A stretch of 64,000 nt of DNA, from assembly GCA_039794245.1 (NCBI GenBank), contig JBDIVS010000015.1, forward strand, positions 1-64,000. Direction: 5' to 3'. Both the position numbers and the translations under genes were made by a program. Positions 27,821 through 36,585 of the stretch are shown in pieces (the first letter of the stretch is position 1; each line of letters begins with the position of its first letter). The notes beneath the pieces were generated by a model. The model was given only the letters and a program-made list of their open reading frames with translations, did not search any database and was not told the origin of the DNA. The DNA comes from DAITQM01 sp039794245. GTDB lineage: Bacteria > Pseudomonadota > Gammaproteobacteria > Xanthomonadales > Wenzhouxiangellaceae.

Positions 27821-28960
27821 TCACGAGCCCACCGCCAGATGGCGGGCCGCCGAGGCAGATTTTTCGTGCCAGGCGCTCGGCAGGCTCTGCGGATCGATTT
27901 CGACGTAGGGCAGATCGCGCGCCACCCATTCGAACAACCGTTTCAGCATCCAGTTGCTGCGGCTGGAAAAATTGACGAGCCGGATCATGCGCCACATCCG
28001 CCGCCGCGTGACCTTGATCTGGCCGCCCTGGCGGTAATCGTGGTGCTGCTGGACGTTCTGCAGAGTCAGAATCGCCAGCCCGATGGCCCACAGGCAAAAC
28101 CGCCGGATACCGGTCTGGTCGCGTGGTATACACAATGTGTAAGACAACGCATGGTGCAGATGGCCGTGCGCCACGCCGACCAGCCGGCCGAGCGCCCGGC
28201 CGAACGGTTTCTGGGCGCGGGCTTTTTCGAGGTCGGCCAGTTCAATGCCTTCGGCGGCGAACACCTCGCGCGGCCACCAGCACACGCCGCGCGCCCGGTC
28301 CTCCCAGACATCCTTGATGATGTTGGTGAGCTGCAAACCCTGGCCGAAGGCGGTGGCCAGCCTGACCAGGGCGTCGCGCCGGGCTTCGATGCGGCGGTCG
28401 AAATGGCAGAACAGTTCGGTCAGCATCTCGCCGACGACGCCGGCGACGAAATAACAATACTGGTCGAGATCGCGCAGCGTCGGCAAGCCGGCGAGCGACG
28501 CGCTGCGCTGGAACTTGCCCATGCCGCGGCACATGATGCTGACACAGTTGAGCAACGCGCCGCGCTGCAAGGGGTCCAGAGTGTGGGTATAGCGCAGCAC
28601 TTTGGCACTGTTGGCCACTAGCTCGCGTTCGGCCGGCAGCGTGGCGGTGCTCAGCCGCGAGGCCAGCTCGATGGCGAAAGCGTGCGGTTTTTCGTGGCCG
28701 GCGATCGCCGCGACGAACTGTGCCTGGAAGCGGCTTTTGTCCTCGGGCGAAAGGCCCGGATCGTCCTCGATGGTATCGGCGATCCGGCACAGCAAATAAG
28801 CGTTGGCGATGACCGGATGCAATTCGGGCGGCAACTGCGGGATGGTCAGCGCAAACGTCCGCGACACCTCCGGCAGGACGCGCCGCTGATAGGCCAGGGC
28901 CTCGTCGAGGGAAACGGTTTGCCGGTCCGGAGTTGCTTTTTGTTGTTGGTTGACTACCAC
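27821..28960 (-). CDS. Squalene synthase, eukaryote-like (one-enzyme type)
   Basis: The 379-residue head-to-head prenyl synthase couples two farnesyl diphosphates. The first aspartate motif is LLCRIADTIEDD and the second is TNIIKDVWEDRARGVCWWP. This combination, the SRTFALTIPQLP opening and the WWPREVF continuation resemble the farnesyltransferase type of squalene synthase, as in eukaryotes and Methylococcus, rather than the HpnC/HpnD pair. No strong C-terminal membrane anchor is seen, though a hydrophobic stretch (FCLWAIGLAILTLQNV) lies near residue 290. GTG 28960 is chosen because AAAGGAGC lies seven bases upstream; an ATG at 29056 lacks such a site. It is the first gene of the hopanoid cluster. 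Confidence 0.9.
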   Translation of the reverse strand: MVVNQQQKATPDRQTVSLDEALAYQRRVLPEVSRTFALTIPQLPPELHPVIANAYLLCRIADTIEDDPGLSPEDKSRFQAQFVAAIAGHEKPHAFAIELASRLSTATLPAERELVANSAKVLRYTHTLDPLQRGALLNCVSIMCRGMGKFQRSASLAGLPTLRDLDQYCYFVAGVVGEMLTELFCHFDRRIEARRDALVRLATAFGQGLQLTNIIKDVWEDRARGVCWWPREVFAAEGIELADLEKARAQKPFGRALGRLVGVAHGHLHHALSYTLCIPRDQTGIRRFCLWAIGLAILTLQNVQQHHDYRQGGQIKVTRRRMWRMIRLVNFSSRSNWMLKRLFEWVARDLPYVEIDPQSLPSAWHEKSASAARHLAVGS

Positions 28961-29348
28961 GCGGCTGCTCCTTTCTTCTGGCACACGGTTACTCAGATGC
29001 CCGGTCATCCCCGGCGGGCGGGCGAGTCCCCTTACCTGCCCGCACCTTCCGGGCATGCCTCACAGGTGATAAACTCAATTTGTGGTCCCATCGTTCACGA
29101 CCCGGGGCGGGTTACATCCCGAGTTCGCCGCCCTGGCTGCTGTCACCGGGCATCATCGACCGTAGATTTAACGGCTACCCGCGCCAAAATGGCGGTCAAC
29201 GCATGCCGAACATCCGAAAAGGACCATCGAACAGCATATAATCTTACCAGAATCAAGCCGCGCCTTACGCCGCCGGTACCGGCGGTGCACCTCGGCAGCC
29301 CTTCATACACCGCCCGGACCCGTACCGGCAGGCAGGATCTGAGTACCG
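28961..29348. promoter_or_regulatory. Divergent promoter region, squalene synthase / ispA
   Basis: This 388-bp gap has no gene that I can support. It must hold the promoters for the hopanoid cluster (leftward) and ispA (rightward). A good -10-like TATAAT lies at 29237-29242, oriented towards ispA, but no clear -35 partner is visible. Shared control of the FPP-making and FPP-using genes from this region is an inference. Confidence 0.4.
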
Positions 29349-30245
29349 ATGTCGGAAGCGAATTTTGCCAGCGACCAGCGTGCCTTCATCGACCGCCTCA
29401 ATCAGCGCCTCGCCGCCTGGCTGGACCACCACCCCGGCCCACCGGAACTGACCGCCGCGATGCGCTACAGCCTGCTCGCCGGCGGCAAGCGCATCCGGCC
29501 GCTGCTGGTCCAGGCCGGCGGCCGGCTGTTCGGGGCCGGGGAAGAAACGCTGATCCCCCCGGCCGCCGCCGTCGAGTGCATCCATACTTATTCCCTGATC
29601 CACGACGACCTGCCGGCGATGGACGACGACGACCTGCGCCGCGGCCGGCCGACGCTGCACATCGCCTATGACGAGGCGACCGCGATCCTCGCCGGCGATG
29701 CACTGCAGGCCGCGGCCTTCAACTGGCTCTCAGGCCCCGAGGCCCGCTGGCCTGATGCCGGGCGCGCCACCGAGGCGGTTGCAGTGCTCGCCCGGGCAGC
29801 CGGCGCCGACGGCATGGTCGGCGGCCAGGTGCTGGATATGGCGATGACCGGCAAAACACCCGGAGCGGATGAGATCGAGCGGATGTTCGCGCTGAAGACC
29901 GGCGCCCTGATCAGCGCCAGCGTCCGGCTCGGCGCACTGGCCGCCGCCGGCTGCACCGCCGAAGATCTGGCCGGACTCGACCGCTTCGCCCAGGCCATCG
30001 GCGTCGCGTTCCAGATTCACGACGACCTGCTCGACCTGGAAGGCACAACCGCCGATCTCGGCAAACCACAAGGCTCCGATCTCGTGCAGCAGAAAGCCAA
30101 CTACGCCCTCTGCCACGGCGCAGAGCGCGCCCGCGCCCGGGTCCGCGATTTGCACAACGCGGCGCGCCGCGTGCTCGAACCCTACGGCGAGCGGGCCGAT
30201 GGGTTGCGCCGCCTGGCCGATTACATCGTGCTCAGGCGGTTTTAG
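29349..30245 (+). CDS. ispA: Farnesyl diphosphate synthase
   Basis: The 298-residue trans-prenyltransferase makes FPP from IPP plus DMAPP or GPP. The first aspartate-rich motif is YSLIHDDLPAMDDDDLRRG and the second is FQIHDDLLDLEG. SLLAGGKRIRPLL and AILAGDALQAAAF complete the family picture. Length matches E. coli IspA. It is divergent from the squalene synthase gene, whose substrate it makes. The usual partners xseB and dxs are not adjacent. Confidence 0.97.
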   Translation: MSEANFASDQRAFIDRLNQRLAAWLDHHPGPPELTAAMRYSLLAGGKRIRPLLVQAGGRLFGAGEETLIPPAAAVECIHTYSLIHDDLPAMDDDDLRRGRPTLHIAYDEATAILAGDALQAAAFNWLSGPEARWPDAGRATEAVAVLARAAGADGMVGGQVLDMAMTGKTPGADEIERMFALKTGALISASVRLGALAAAGCTAEDLAGLDRFAQAIGVAFQIHDDLLDLEGTTADLGKPQGSDLVQQKANYALCHGAERARARVRDLHNAARRVLEPYGERADGLRRLADYIVLRRF

Positions 30246-30275
30246 CGGTCAATATATTACGTTGGCATGCCGACA

Positions 30276-30542
30276 TACTAATACATTCATAAATATTGCC
30301 TCGTTCAGGGCTCTGGAAGGATTCGCCTGCAAGGCAAAGCGGCGCCGGCATAGTAGCCCTATGTCAAGCCGCTTTAACGCCGCAGGTGGATTCGTCCACA
30401 GTCCCCGCTGGGCTTGGCTCTCGGCGCTCCTGGGCGGCATTGTCGGTAGTAGATGAGGCCGCGCAACACCAGACACAGGGGCGACCTGCCATGAACGTCG
30501 AGAGACAAGCTGAATGTGGTCATATTTATGAATGTATTAGTA
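30276..30542. mobile_element. MITE-like element with perfect 21-bp terminal inverted repeats
   Basis: The left end TACTAATACATTCATAAA (to 30296) and the right end (30522-30542) are perfect 21-bp inverted repeats around a 225-bp non-coding core. The ends begin with TA, compatible with a TA target. Inside, AAAGCGG (30336) pairs with CCGCTTT (to 30375) around a CATAG-TAGCC-CTATG apex (30349-30363). No transposase is encoded. The AT-rich ends contrast strongly with the GC-rich neighbourhood. It lies between ispA and apt. Confidence 0.75.
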
Positions 30543-30566
30543 AATTGATCTGCCGCCGGCAGACTT

Positions 30567-31100
30567 TCATTCGCCGGCGGCATAGCGGATGACGCTGGTC
30601 ACCGGGGTGTCGCCGAAACGCTGGCGGCCGGCGAGCGGCAGAAGTTCGATCAGAAAATTCAGGCTGACGACCCGCGCCCCGGCGTCGTCGAGCATGCTTC
30701 TCACGGCCAGCGCGGTGCCACCGGTGGCGAGCACGTCATCGATGATGGCGATACGGCTGCCGGCGAGCGGCAGGCCGCCGGGGAGTTCGAGCCGGTCGCG
30801 ACCGTATTCGAGGTCGTAACTCACCCGCGCCCCGACCACCGGCAGTTTGCCCGCCTTGCGCACCGGGTAGAACGGCTTGCCGAGGGTCGCGGCCAAGGGC
30901 GCGGCGAAAATAAAGCCGCGCGCCTCGATCCCGGCGATCGCCTCGCACTCGAACGCGGCGAGTTGTTCGGCCATCCGTTCGAGCGCCGCGCAGTAAGCCC
31001 GGCCGTCGGCGAGCAGCGGGCTGATATCGCGAAACAGGATGCCCGGCGACGGAAAATCGGCGACGTCGTTGATAAAGCGTTTGAGTTCGCTGGCGTTCAT
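30567..31100 (-). CDS. apt: Adenine phosphoribosyltransferase
   Basis: This 177-residue purine-salvage enzyme converts adenine plus PRPP to AMP. The PRPP-binding motif is IAIIDDVLATGGTALAV. Other conserved parts are INDVADFPSPGILFRDISPL, IAGIEARGFIFAAPLA and VRKAGKLP. ATG 31100 is favoured because GGAGG lies a few bases upstream and because family members start at this point. Length is typical. Confidence 0.98.
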   Translation of the reverse strand: MNASELKRFINDVADFPSPGILFRDISPLLADGRAYCAALERMAEQLAAFECEAIAGIEARGFIFAAPLAATLGKPFYPVRKAGKLPVVGARVSYDLEYGRDRLELPGGLPLAGSRIAIIDDVLATGGTALAVRSMLDDAGARVVSLNFLIELLPLAGRQRFGDTPVTSVIRYAAGE

Positions 31101-31317
31101 TGGAACCTCCAAAAAATACAACAGCCATATCGTCACCCCGGCAGGGACTGCCGGGGTCCAGGCGCCATGGATGGCTTCGCTCTCTCACCTCACTGTGAAC
31201 TGGATTCCCACGCACGACAGTTGCGCTTCCGATGGCTTCTTACAGCTTTGCTGAAAACCGCCCCAGGGCACCGCCTGCGCTGTGAGAGAACTGTATTGAT
31301 CTAAAATATCAAAACAG

Positions 31318-32283
31318 TCATTCGAATCCCGATAATACACGGGCCGCCGGGCCGTTGACCGGCGAGACGTAAAGGGCGGCTTCGAGGCCCTCAGCGGCAC
31401 AGGCCTCGACCATGCGCCGGCCGCCGGTCTCGGCCGCTTGGCGGTGACTGAACCAGGCGAATACCGCCGGGCCGGCACCGGAGATCGTACACCCCATTGC
31501 CCCGGATTCGGCCGCGGCGCGCTGGCAGGCCGGAAGGTGCGGCACCAGCGGCGCCCGGCGGGGCTCGATCAGCACATCTCTTAACCCCTGCCGCACCAGG
31601 TTTTCGTCACCTTCGATACAACCCAGCAGCAACAAGGCGAGATGCGCGCTGTGCGCCGTGATGACCTCAAGGGGCCAGGGCTCGGTGAGTACCTGCCGCG
31701 CCTTGCGGGTCTCGATCATCGCCGCTGCCGGATGCACCACTGCCGAGTGCCAGGCGGCGGGCACCGGCAAGCGCCGCAACACGCCGTTTGTTGCCAGCGC
31801 CAGGCCGCCGGTCAGCATCGGCCCGACATTATCGCCGACCGCGTCGCCGCCGGTCGCCACCGCCTCGCCGGCCAGGGCATGCGGATACAGCGCGGCGCGG
31901 CCGAGCGGTTCGGGCAATAGGTGATTGGCCGCAACCAGCGCGGCGACGGCCGAGGCGGCCGAACCGCCGAGTCCGGAACCCAGCGGGATTCCTTTTTCGA
32001 TGTCGATGGCAAAGCCGTGATCCACACCGGCGGCCCGACACAACGAGCGCAGCGCCCGGCCCGCCGTGTTGCGCTGTGCATCGGCCGGCAGATCAACGGT
32101 CACACCCGTGATCCGCTCGATCCGAATTTCGGGTTCGGCGATTTTGCTGACCGTGACAGTATCGCCCGGCCCTTCGATTGTATGGCCGATCAGATCGAAG
32201 CCCGGACCGACATTGCCGACGCAGGCCGGGGCGCGCGCCGTCGCGCGGCTCAGGCGGCGTGATTTAGCCGATTTTGCCATCAC
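31318..32283 (-). CDS. thrB: Homoserine kinase (GHMP type)
   Basis: The 321-residue GHMP-family kinase phosphorylates homoserine in threonine biosynthesis. The ATP-binding motif is IPLGSGLGGSAASAVAAL; APACVGNVGPGFDLIG and GCTISGAGPAVFAW are the other two family motifs. Its start overlaps the end of mtfA by about 20 bases. thrA and thrC are not nearby, so the gene stands apart from a classical thr operon. Confidence 0.93.
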   Translation of the reverse strand: MMAKSAKSRRLSRATARAPACVGNVGPGFDLIGHTIEGPGDTVTVSKIAEPEIRIERITGVTVDLPADAQRNTAGRALRSLCRAAGVDHGFAIDIEKGIPLGSGLGGSAASAVAALVAANHLLPEPLGRAALYPHALAGEAVATGGDAVGDNVGPMLTGGLALATNGVLRRLPVPAAWHSAVVHPAAAMIETRKARQVLTEPWPLEVITAHSAHLALLLLGCIEGDENLVRQGLRDVLIEPRRAPLVPHLPACQRAAAESGAMGCTISGAGPAVFAWFSHRQAAETGGRRMVEACAAEGLEAALYVSPVNGPAARVLSGFE

Positions 32284-33091
32284 GATAGATTTGCCGCAGG
32301 CAATCGTGCAGCGCCGGGCGGGCGGCGGCGAGCGCCGCCCGGCGGTCGAAATAGGCTTCGCTGGCGACGGCGAAGAACTCGGCCGGATCGGTCGCCGCGT
32401 AGTCGTCTAGCCACAGCGCCCGGCCGGTGGTTTCGGCCTTGCGCAAGGCGCGATATTCCGCGGCCAGGCAGGCGCAGACATCATCCGCCGCGGCGCCGTT
32501 GTCGATTTCGCCCCGCTCGTCGATCACGGCCGTCAGGCCCCACTCGTGATCGAGTACATGGGCGAACTCGTGGGCGACCAGGTGATAGGCACCGGCCGAA
32601 CCGCCGCCCGCCTCGTTGCCGGCGGCGATGTCGTCCCAGGCCAGAAAGACCCGGCCTTCGTGCCAGGTCTCGCCGCTGCGTTCTTCCTCGCCTTCGTGGA
32701 TGACGCCGTCGTCGCTTTCCTCGTGAATCTGCGCCCGCCACGGGCCGGGGTAGAGATAGATGAAACGCACAGACGGGAACACCGGCGGACCGAGGCCGAG
32801 CCTGAGGCGGCACGCTTCGGCCGCCACTTTCAGGCGCATCGGCGCGGTGACTTCGAGATCGCCAAGTCCGACGAAGGTGACATGCTCCAGAAACTCCACC
32901 ATCAACCGTTGCAGGCGCAGCCGCTCGAGGCGCGGCAGCCGGCGATACCAATGGCAGCGGGCAGCCAGGATGCCCGGCCAGGCGGGGTCGAGCGGCCGCA
33001 ACAGGGCGCGCCGGCGGCGCCAGGCCGGCCAACCGTAAAGCCAAAGCAGCACGGCGGCGCCGGCGCCGAGCACAAGTAGCGCGACGTTCAA
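32264..33091 (-). CDS. mtfA: MtfA-like zinc metallopeptidase
   Basis: The 275-residue protein has an N-terminal membrane helix (LLVLGAGAAVLLWLYGW), unlike the soluble E. coli MtfA, and the zinc motif LVAHEFAHVLD (HExxH). A further glutamate in FFAVASEAYFD is the likely third ligand. VRFIYLYPGPW and the Glu/Gly-rich IHEGEEERSGETW segment are family-typical. In E. coli MtfA (DUF980) binds the regulator Mlc and has peptidase activity. The start appears to be TTG at 33091, overlapping the pyk stop as TTGA. Confidence 0.88.
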   Translation of the reverse strand: MNVALLVLGAGAAVLLWLYGWPAWRRRRALLRPLDPAWPGILAARCHWYRRLPRLERLRLQRLMVEFLEHVTFVGLGDLEVTAPMRLKVAAEACRLRLGLGPPVFPSVRFIYLYPGPWRAQIHEESDDGVIHEGEEERSGETWHEGRVFLAWDDIAAGNEAGGGSAGAYHLVAHEFAHVLDHEWGLTAVIDERGEIDNGAAADDVCACLAAEYRALRKAETTGRALWLDDYAATDPAEFFAVASEAYFDRRAALAAARPALHDCLRQIYRDGKIG

Positions 33092-34590
33092 CGATAACTC
33101 AGCGCCGCCTGCGGATCCGGCCGGCCATCGCCGCCGATCTGGACCAGGCGCAGCGTGTTGGTGCCACCCTCGCGGCCGAGCTGGTCGCCCATCGTGATCA
33201 GCACGCGGTGGCCGGGGAAAAGATAACCGGCGGCGGCCAGGTGCGCCACCGCGCCGCTCGCCACCTCGTCCATGGTGCTCGCCTGCGGGGTGTAATCCAC
33301 CGGAAAGACATTGCGATAAAGCGCCACGCGCCGCCGGCTGTTCAAGTTAGGCGACAGGGCGAAAATCGGCGTTGCCGAGCCGACCCGCGACAGCCACTGC
33401 GCGGTCGAGCCCGATTCGGTCAATGCCACGATGGCATCGATCGGCACCTGGCGCGCGGTGTGCAGCGCCGCCATCGCGATCGCCTGGTCGATGCGCCCGT
33501 ACTGTACTTTCAATTCGCTGTCGCGGTGCAAAGCGGCGCAGTGGCGTTCGGCGCCGAGACAGATGCGGACCATCGCCTCGACGACCTTCACCGGGTGGCG
33601 ACCGACGGCGGTTTCGGCCGATAGCATCACCGCGTCGGTGCCGTCGATGACGGCATTGGCGACATCGAGCACCTCGGCGCGGGTCGGCACCGGGCTTGTG
33701 ATCATCGACTGCATCATCTGCGTCGCGGTGATGACGATCCGGTTGTGATCGAGCGCCGTTTGAATGATCCGTTTCTGCAGGCCGGGCAGCTCGGCGTCGC
33801 CGATTTCGACGCCGAGGTCGCCGCGCGCGACGAGCACGGCATCGGAAGTCTCCACGATCTCGTCGAGCCGGGCGATCGCTTCGCTGCGTTCGATCTTGGC
33901 GATCAGCGCCGCGTGGCCGCCGGCGGCGCGCAGCAGGCGGCGCGCCACCCGCATGTCCTCGGCGCTGCGCGGAAACGACACGGCGAGGTAATCGACACCG
34001 AGCGCCGCCGCCTGACCGATATCGTCGCGATCGCGCTCGCCGATGCCGCCGAGCGACAGGCCGCCGCCTTTGAGGTTCAGGCCCTTGCGGCTCGCCAACT
34101 CGCCGCCGGCCAGCACCGTGCACTCGATCCGGCTGCCGGAAATCGCCTTTACCGACAACTCGATCAGGCCGTCGTCGAGCAAAAGCACGGCGCCGGGTGC
34201 GACGTCACGCACCAGGCCGGGGTAACTGACCCCAACCCCGTGCGCATCGCCGGGCGGGGCATCCGGCGCGGTATCGAGCGTAAACGGCTGGCCGTTGACC
34301 AGCGTCACACTGCCGCCTTCGATCTCGCCGATGCGCAGCTTGGGACCGGCCAGGTCGGCAAGGATCGTCACCTCGCGGCCGGCAGCGGCGGCCGCGGCGC
34401 GCGCCGCCTCGACCCGCTGGCGCTGCGCCGCCGGCGGAGCGTGCGAGAAATTGATGCGCAATACATCGGCGCCGGCGGCAATCAGCGCCTGTAATGTCTC
34501 CGGCGGATCGGTCGCCGGGCCTAATGTTGCGACGATCTTGGTGCGGCGGCGGGTTGGGGCGGATGTTGCGGCGGCGACATTATCTGTCAT
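33088..34590 (-). CDS. pyk: Pyruvate kinase
   Basis: The 500-residue glycolytic enzyme converts phosphoenolpyruvate and ADP to pyruvate and ATP. RRTKIVATLGPATD opens the barrel and VLRINFSHA follows. ALIAKIERSEAIARLDEIV contains the catalytic lysine, and VARGDLGVEIG plus ITATQMMQSMITSPVPTRAE are the next family blocks. The C-terminal allosteric domain is present. ATG 34590 gives a normal start; a longer frame to 34653 lacks conservation. The mtfA gene follows with overlap, then thrB, so the three probably form one transcription unit. Confidence 0.97.
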   Translation of the reverse strand: MTDNVAAATSAPTRRRTKIVATLGPATDPPETLQALIAAGADVLRINFSHAPPAAQRQRVEAARAAAAAAGREVTILADLAGPKLRIGEIEGGSVTLVNGQPFTLDTAPDAPPGDAHGVGVSYPGLVRDVAPGAVLLLDDGLIELSVKAISGSRIECTVLAGGELASRKGLNLKGGGLSLGGIGERDRDDIGQAAALGVDYLAVSFPRSAEDMRVARRLLRAAGGHAALIAKIERSEAIARLDEIVETSDAVLVARGDLGVEIGDAELPGLQKRIIQTALDHNRIVITATQMMQSMITSPVPTRAEVLDVANAVIDGTDAVMLSAETAVGRHPVKVVEAMVRICLGAERHCAALHRDSELKVQYGRIDQAIAMAALHTARQVPIDAIVALTESGSTAQWLSRVGSATPIFALSPNLNSRRRVALYRNVFPVDYTPQASTMDEVASGAVAHLAAAGYLFPGHRVLITMGDQLGREGGTNTLRLVQIGGDGRPDPQAALSYR

Positions 34591-34910
34591 AAAGCGAAAT
34601 GGTCCGGTGATGATTTTCCCGCCGCTAAAAAGCGTGGTGTGGCAAGTATACACAGTTGGGTAAAGCCGACGTATCCATCGGAGATGTCTGATTACGCTTC
34701 GCTAATCCGACCCCTACGTCCTATCGGGAAGCAATCGGCTCACGGTCAAGAGCCGAGTTCATTGCCAAGATCGGGGATTGTCTGAGGGAACTGGATGAGA
34801 TAGCCTTTTTGCGATCATAGTAATAGCCTTTTAGTTGAGTTTCTAATAGCCTGTTTACGGGCCTTCTGGTAGACTTTCAGTATGGAACCATTCAGCCATC
34901 GGAGCGATGG
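34591..34910. other. Intergenic region containing decayed gene sequence
   Basis: Between pyk and the second DUF4143 gene there is no intact gene. The segment contains a GATTACGCTTCGCTAATCC stretch typical of dispersed repeats and a 33-codon remnant of an IVS-type four-helix-bundle gene (34722-34820). AGCCTTTT and AATAGCC motifs repeat three times between 34801 and 34855, in an AT-richer background. Confidence 0.6.
34722..34820 (+). pseudogene. 3' remnant of a four-helix-bundle (S23/IVP-like) gene
   Basis: The frame from 34722 to the stop at 34820 reads YREAIGSRSRAEFIAKIGDC and then LRELDEIAFLRS. This matches the third helix region of the 23S-rRNA-intervening-sequence protein family, which typically has a SRAEFI-K-----L-E--E pattern. 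No N-terminal half is present upstream and the last residues diverge, so it is a fragment. An intact member lies within the 23S gene at 58313-58678. Confidence 0.6.
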
Positions 34911-36188
34911 ATGAGGATCATTCCGCGGCATCTGGCGGCCAGGGTCGAGCGCGCGCTCGGTACCAGCCGGATCGTCAACATCGTCGGCCCACGCCAGGCA
35001 GGCAAGACGACGCTGGTCAAGGATCTGATCGAAACGGCGCGTTATGTCACGCTCGACGACGCCGGCATTCGCTCGGCACTCGTGGCCGATGCATACGGCC
35101 AGCTCCAGCTTCTCTCCGATGAGGCGAAGGATGCCGGGCGTCCCATCGTTCTTGACGAGGTGCAACGTGTGCCGGAGATCACCTTCGCGCTGAAGCGGAT
35201 CGTCGATGCCGACAGACGGCCCGGCCAGTATGTGCTGACCGGATCATCCGACATCTTCACCGCGGGGAAGGCCTACGATTCGCTGGCCGGGCGGGTGACG
35301 ACCCTGACGCTGCGGCCATTGAGCGCCGCCGAGATCGCGGGCGCTGCGCCTTGCCGGCTGCTTGATGCCGTCGCCGAGCATCCGCGCGATCCGTTCGGCG
35401 TACTGCCCAGGCCCCAACCCTTCACAAGGGCCGAGGCCATCGAACTGATCGTACGGGGCGGCTTTCCGGAAATCCGCCCTCTAGACGACCCCGACCGCAC
35501 GGATCGTTACGCCAGCTATCTCGACAGCATTATCGAGCGCGACGTGGCGCCGCTCGCCGAGGTTCGCAAGCCGGACATGCTGCGCCGTCTCATCGACCAG
35601 ATGGCGGCGCGGACGGCGGAGGAACTCAATGTCGCCAGCCTGTGCCAGGCCTTGGGCGCCCGCAAGGAGACGGTGAACAATTATATCGATATCCTCTCCC
35701 GGCTCGGCGTGGTCCACCGCCTCGGCGCGTGGACGTCCTCGCCCGCCAAGCGGGAAATCAAGGCGCCCAAACTGCATTTCCTAGATACGGGCTGTGCAAC
35801 GGCGTTGCGCGGCGAGGATTCGGCAAGCTTCGGCGTCGGCGTGGATCCCGTGGCACTCGGTCATCTCCTGGAGACCTTCATGTTCGTCGAATTGGAAAAA
35901 TCGCTGCCGTACCTCGGCAAACGCTGGCGCCTCTATCACTGGCGGCACAATCCCCGTAAGATCGACATCGTCGCCGAAGCGCCTGGGAAGCAGCTCGCAC
36001 TGTTCGAGATGAAGGCCGCAGCCACCGTCGATGGGCGGGACTTTCGCCATATAGACTGGTTCATGTCCGAAGGACCGGGACGCAGCTATCGCAGCGCTGG
36101 CTTCGTCGTCTATCTGGGCGGCGATCTGCTGTCTTTCGGCTCCGGCAAGCTTGCTCTGCCGTTGTCGATGCTCTGGTCGTTCGCCTGA
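34911..36188 (+). CDS. DUF4143-type AAA ATPase (second copy type)
   Basis: The 425-residue P-loop protein has the Walker A IVGPRQAGKTTLVKDLI and the Walker B RPIVLDEVQRVPEI, then VLTGSSDIFT. A helix-turn-helix-like segment (LNVASLCQALGARKETVNNY) is followed by the DUF4143 domain, with HFLDTGCATALRG and the PD-(D/E)xK-like KIDIVAEAPGKQLALFEMKAA. It is only distantly similar to the protein at 5001-6236, so the two are not a recent duplication. It is monocistronic and sits among decayed sequence, consistent with horizontal spread. Confidence 0.87.
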   Translation: MRIIPRHLAARVERALGTSRIVNIVGPRQAGKTTLVKDLIETARYVTLDDAGIRSALVADAYGQLQLLSDEAKDAGRPIVLDEVQRVPEITFALKRIVDADRRPGQYVLTGSSDIFTAGKAYDSLAGRVTTLTLRPLSAAEIAGAAPCRLLDAVAEHPRDPFGVLPRPQPFTRAEAIELIVRGGFPEIRPLDDPDRTDRYASYLDSIIERDVAPLAEVRKPDMLRRLIDQMAARTAEELNVASLCQALGARKETVNNYIDILSRLGVVHRLGAWTSSPAKREIKAPKLHFLDTGCATALRGEDSASFGVGVDPVALGHLLETFMFVELEKSLPYLGKRWRLYHWRHNPRKIDIVAEAPGKQLALFEMKAAATVDGRDFRHIDWFMSEGPGRSYRSAGFVVYLGGDLLSFGSGKLALPLSMLWSFA

Positions 36189-36585
36189 TACTCGAATCTA
36201 AGGATGTAAGATAAAAGGAGAAAAGTCACAGAAATTGAAGGATCGTACGAGATTTATCTATGCGCACTCTGTGTCTGTGTGGTTAAATTCCTATTCCCTC
36301 CGTGCACTCCTTGGCTCCGTGAGAGAACTGTATTTCATGCGTCTTTGCGCTACGCGCAACGGCATGACCTTGGGCTTCTTGCGTGTGTATATGCAAACCG
36401 CCCTGCAGTCATTTGCCTGCGCTAAGCGGTGATTGCCGTAATCGATCGGGCCGGGTTGAGTGCGAAGTCCAGGCGTTGGACGGAGCCGGGAATGCCAGCG
36501 ACCGCGGGAGCGGCTGATTCAAAGCCGCAGGCTGTTCCCGTCGCGGTCCGGTTGCCCGGCACCGCCAGAGAGATAGACATCCGGA
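36189..36585. other. Intergenic region with dispersed-repeat remnants
   Basis: No gene can be supported in these 397 bp. The stretch CACTCTGTGTCTGTGTGGTTAA and CTCCGTGCACTCC, near 36264-36310, resembles the pyrimidine-biased repeat that often borders GxxExxY or IVS-type genes. GTGAGAGAACTGTATT at 36319-36334 is identical to 31282-31297. The remainder, next to the broken methyltransferase gene, shows no conserved feature. Confidence 0.4.

Noticed and set aside
20599..28960. Carotenoid rather than hopanoid cluster
   Set aside because: The synthase could be read as phytoene synthase, but Shc with a DxDD motif, HpnG, HpnM and HpnN follow directly and no phytoene desaturase is present.
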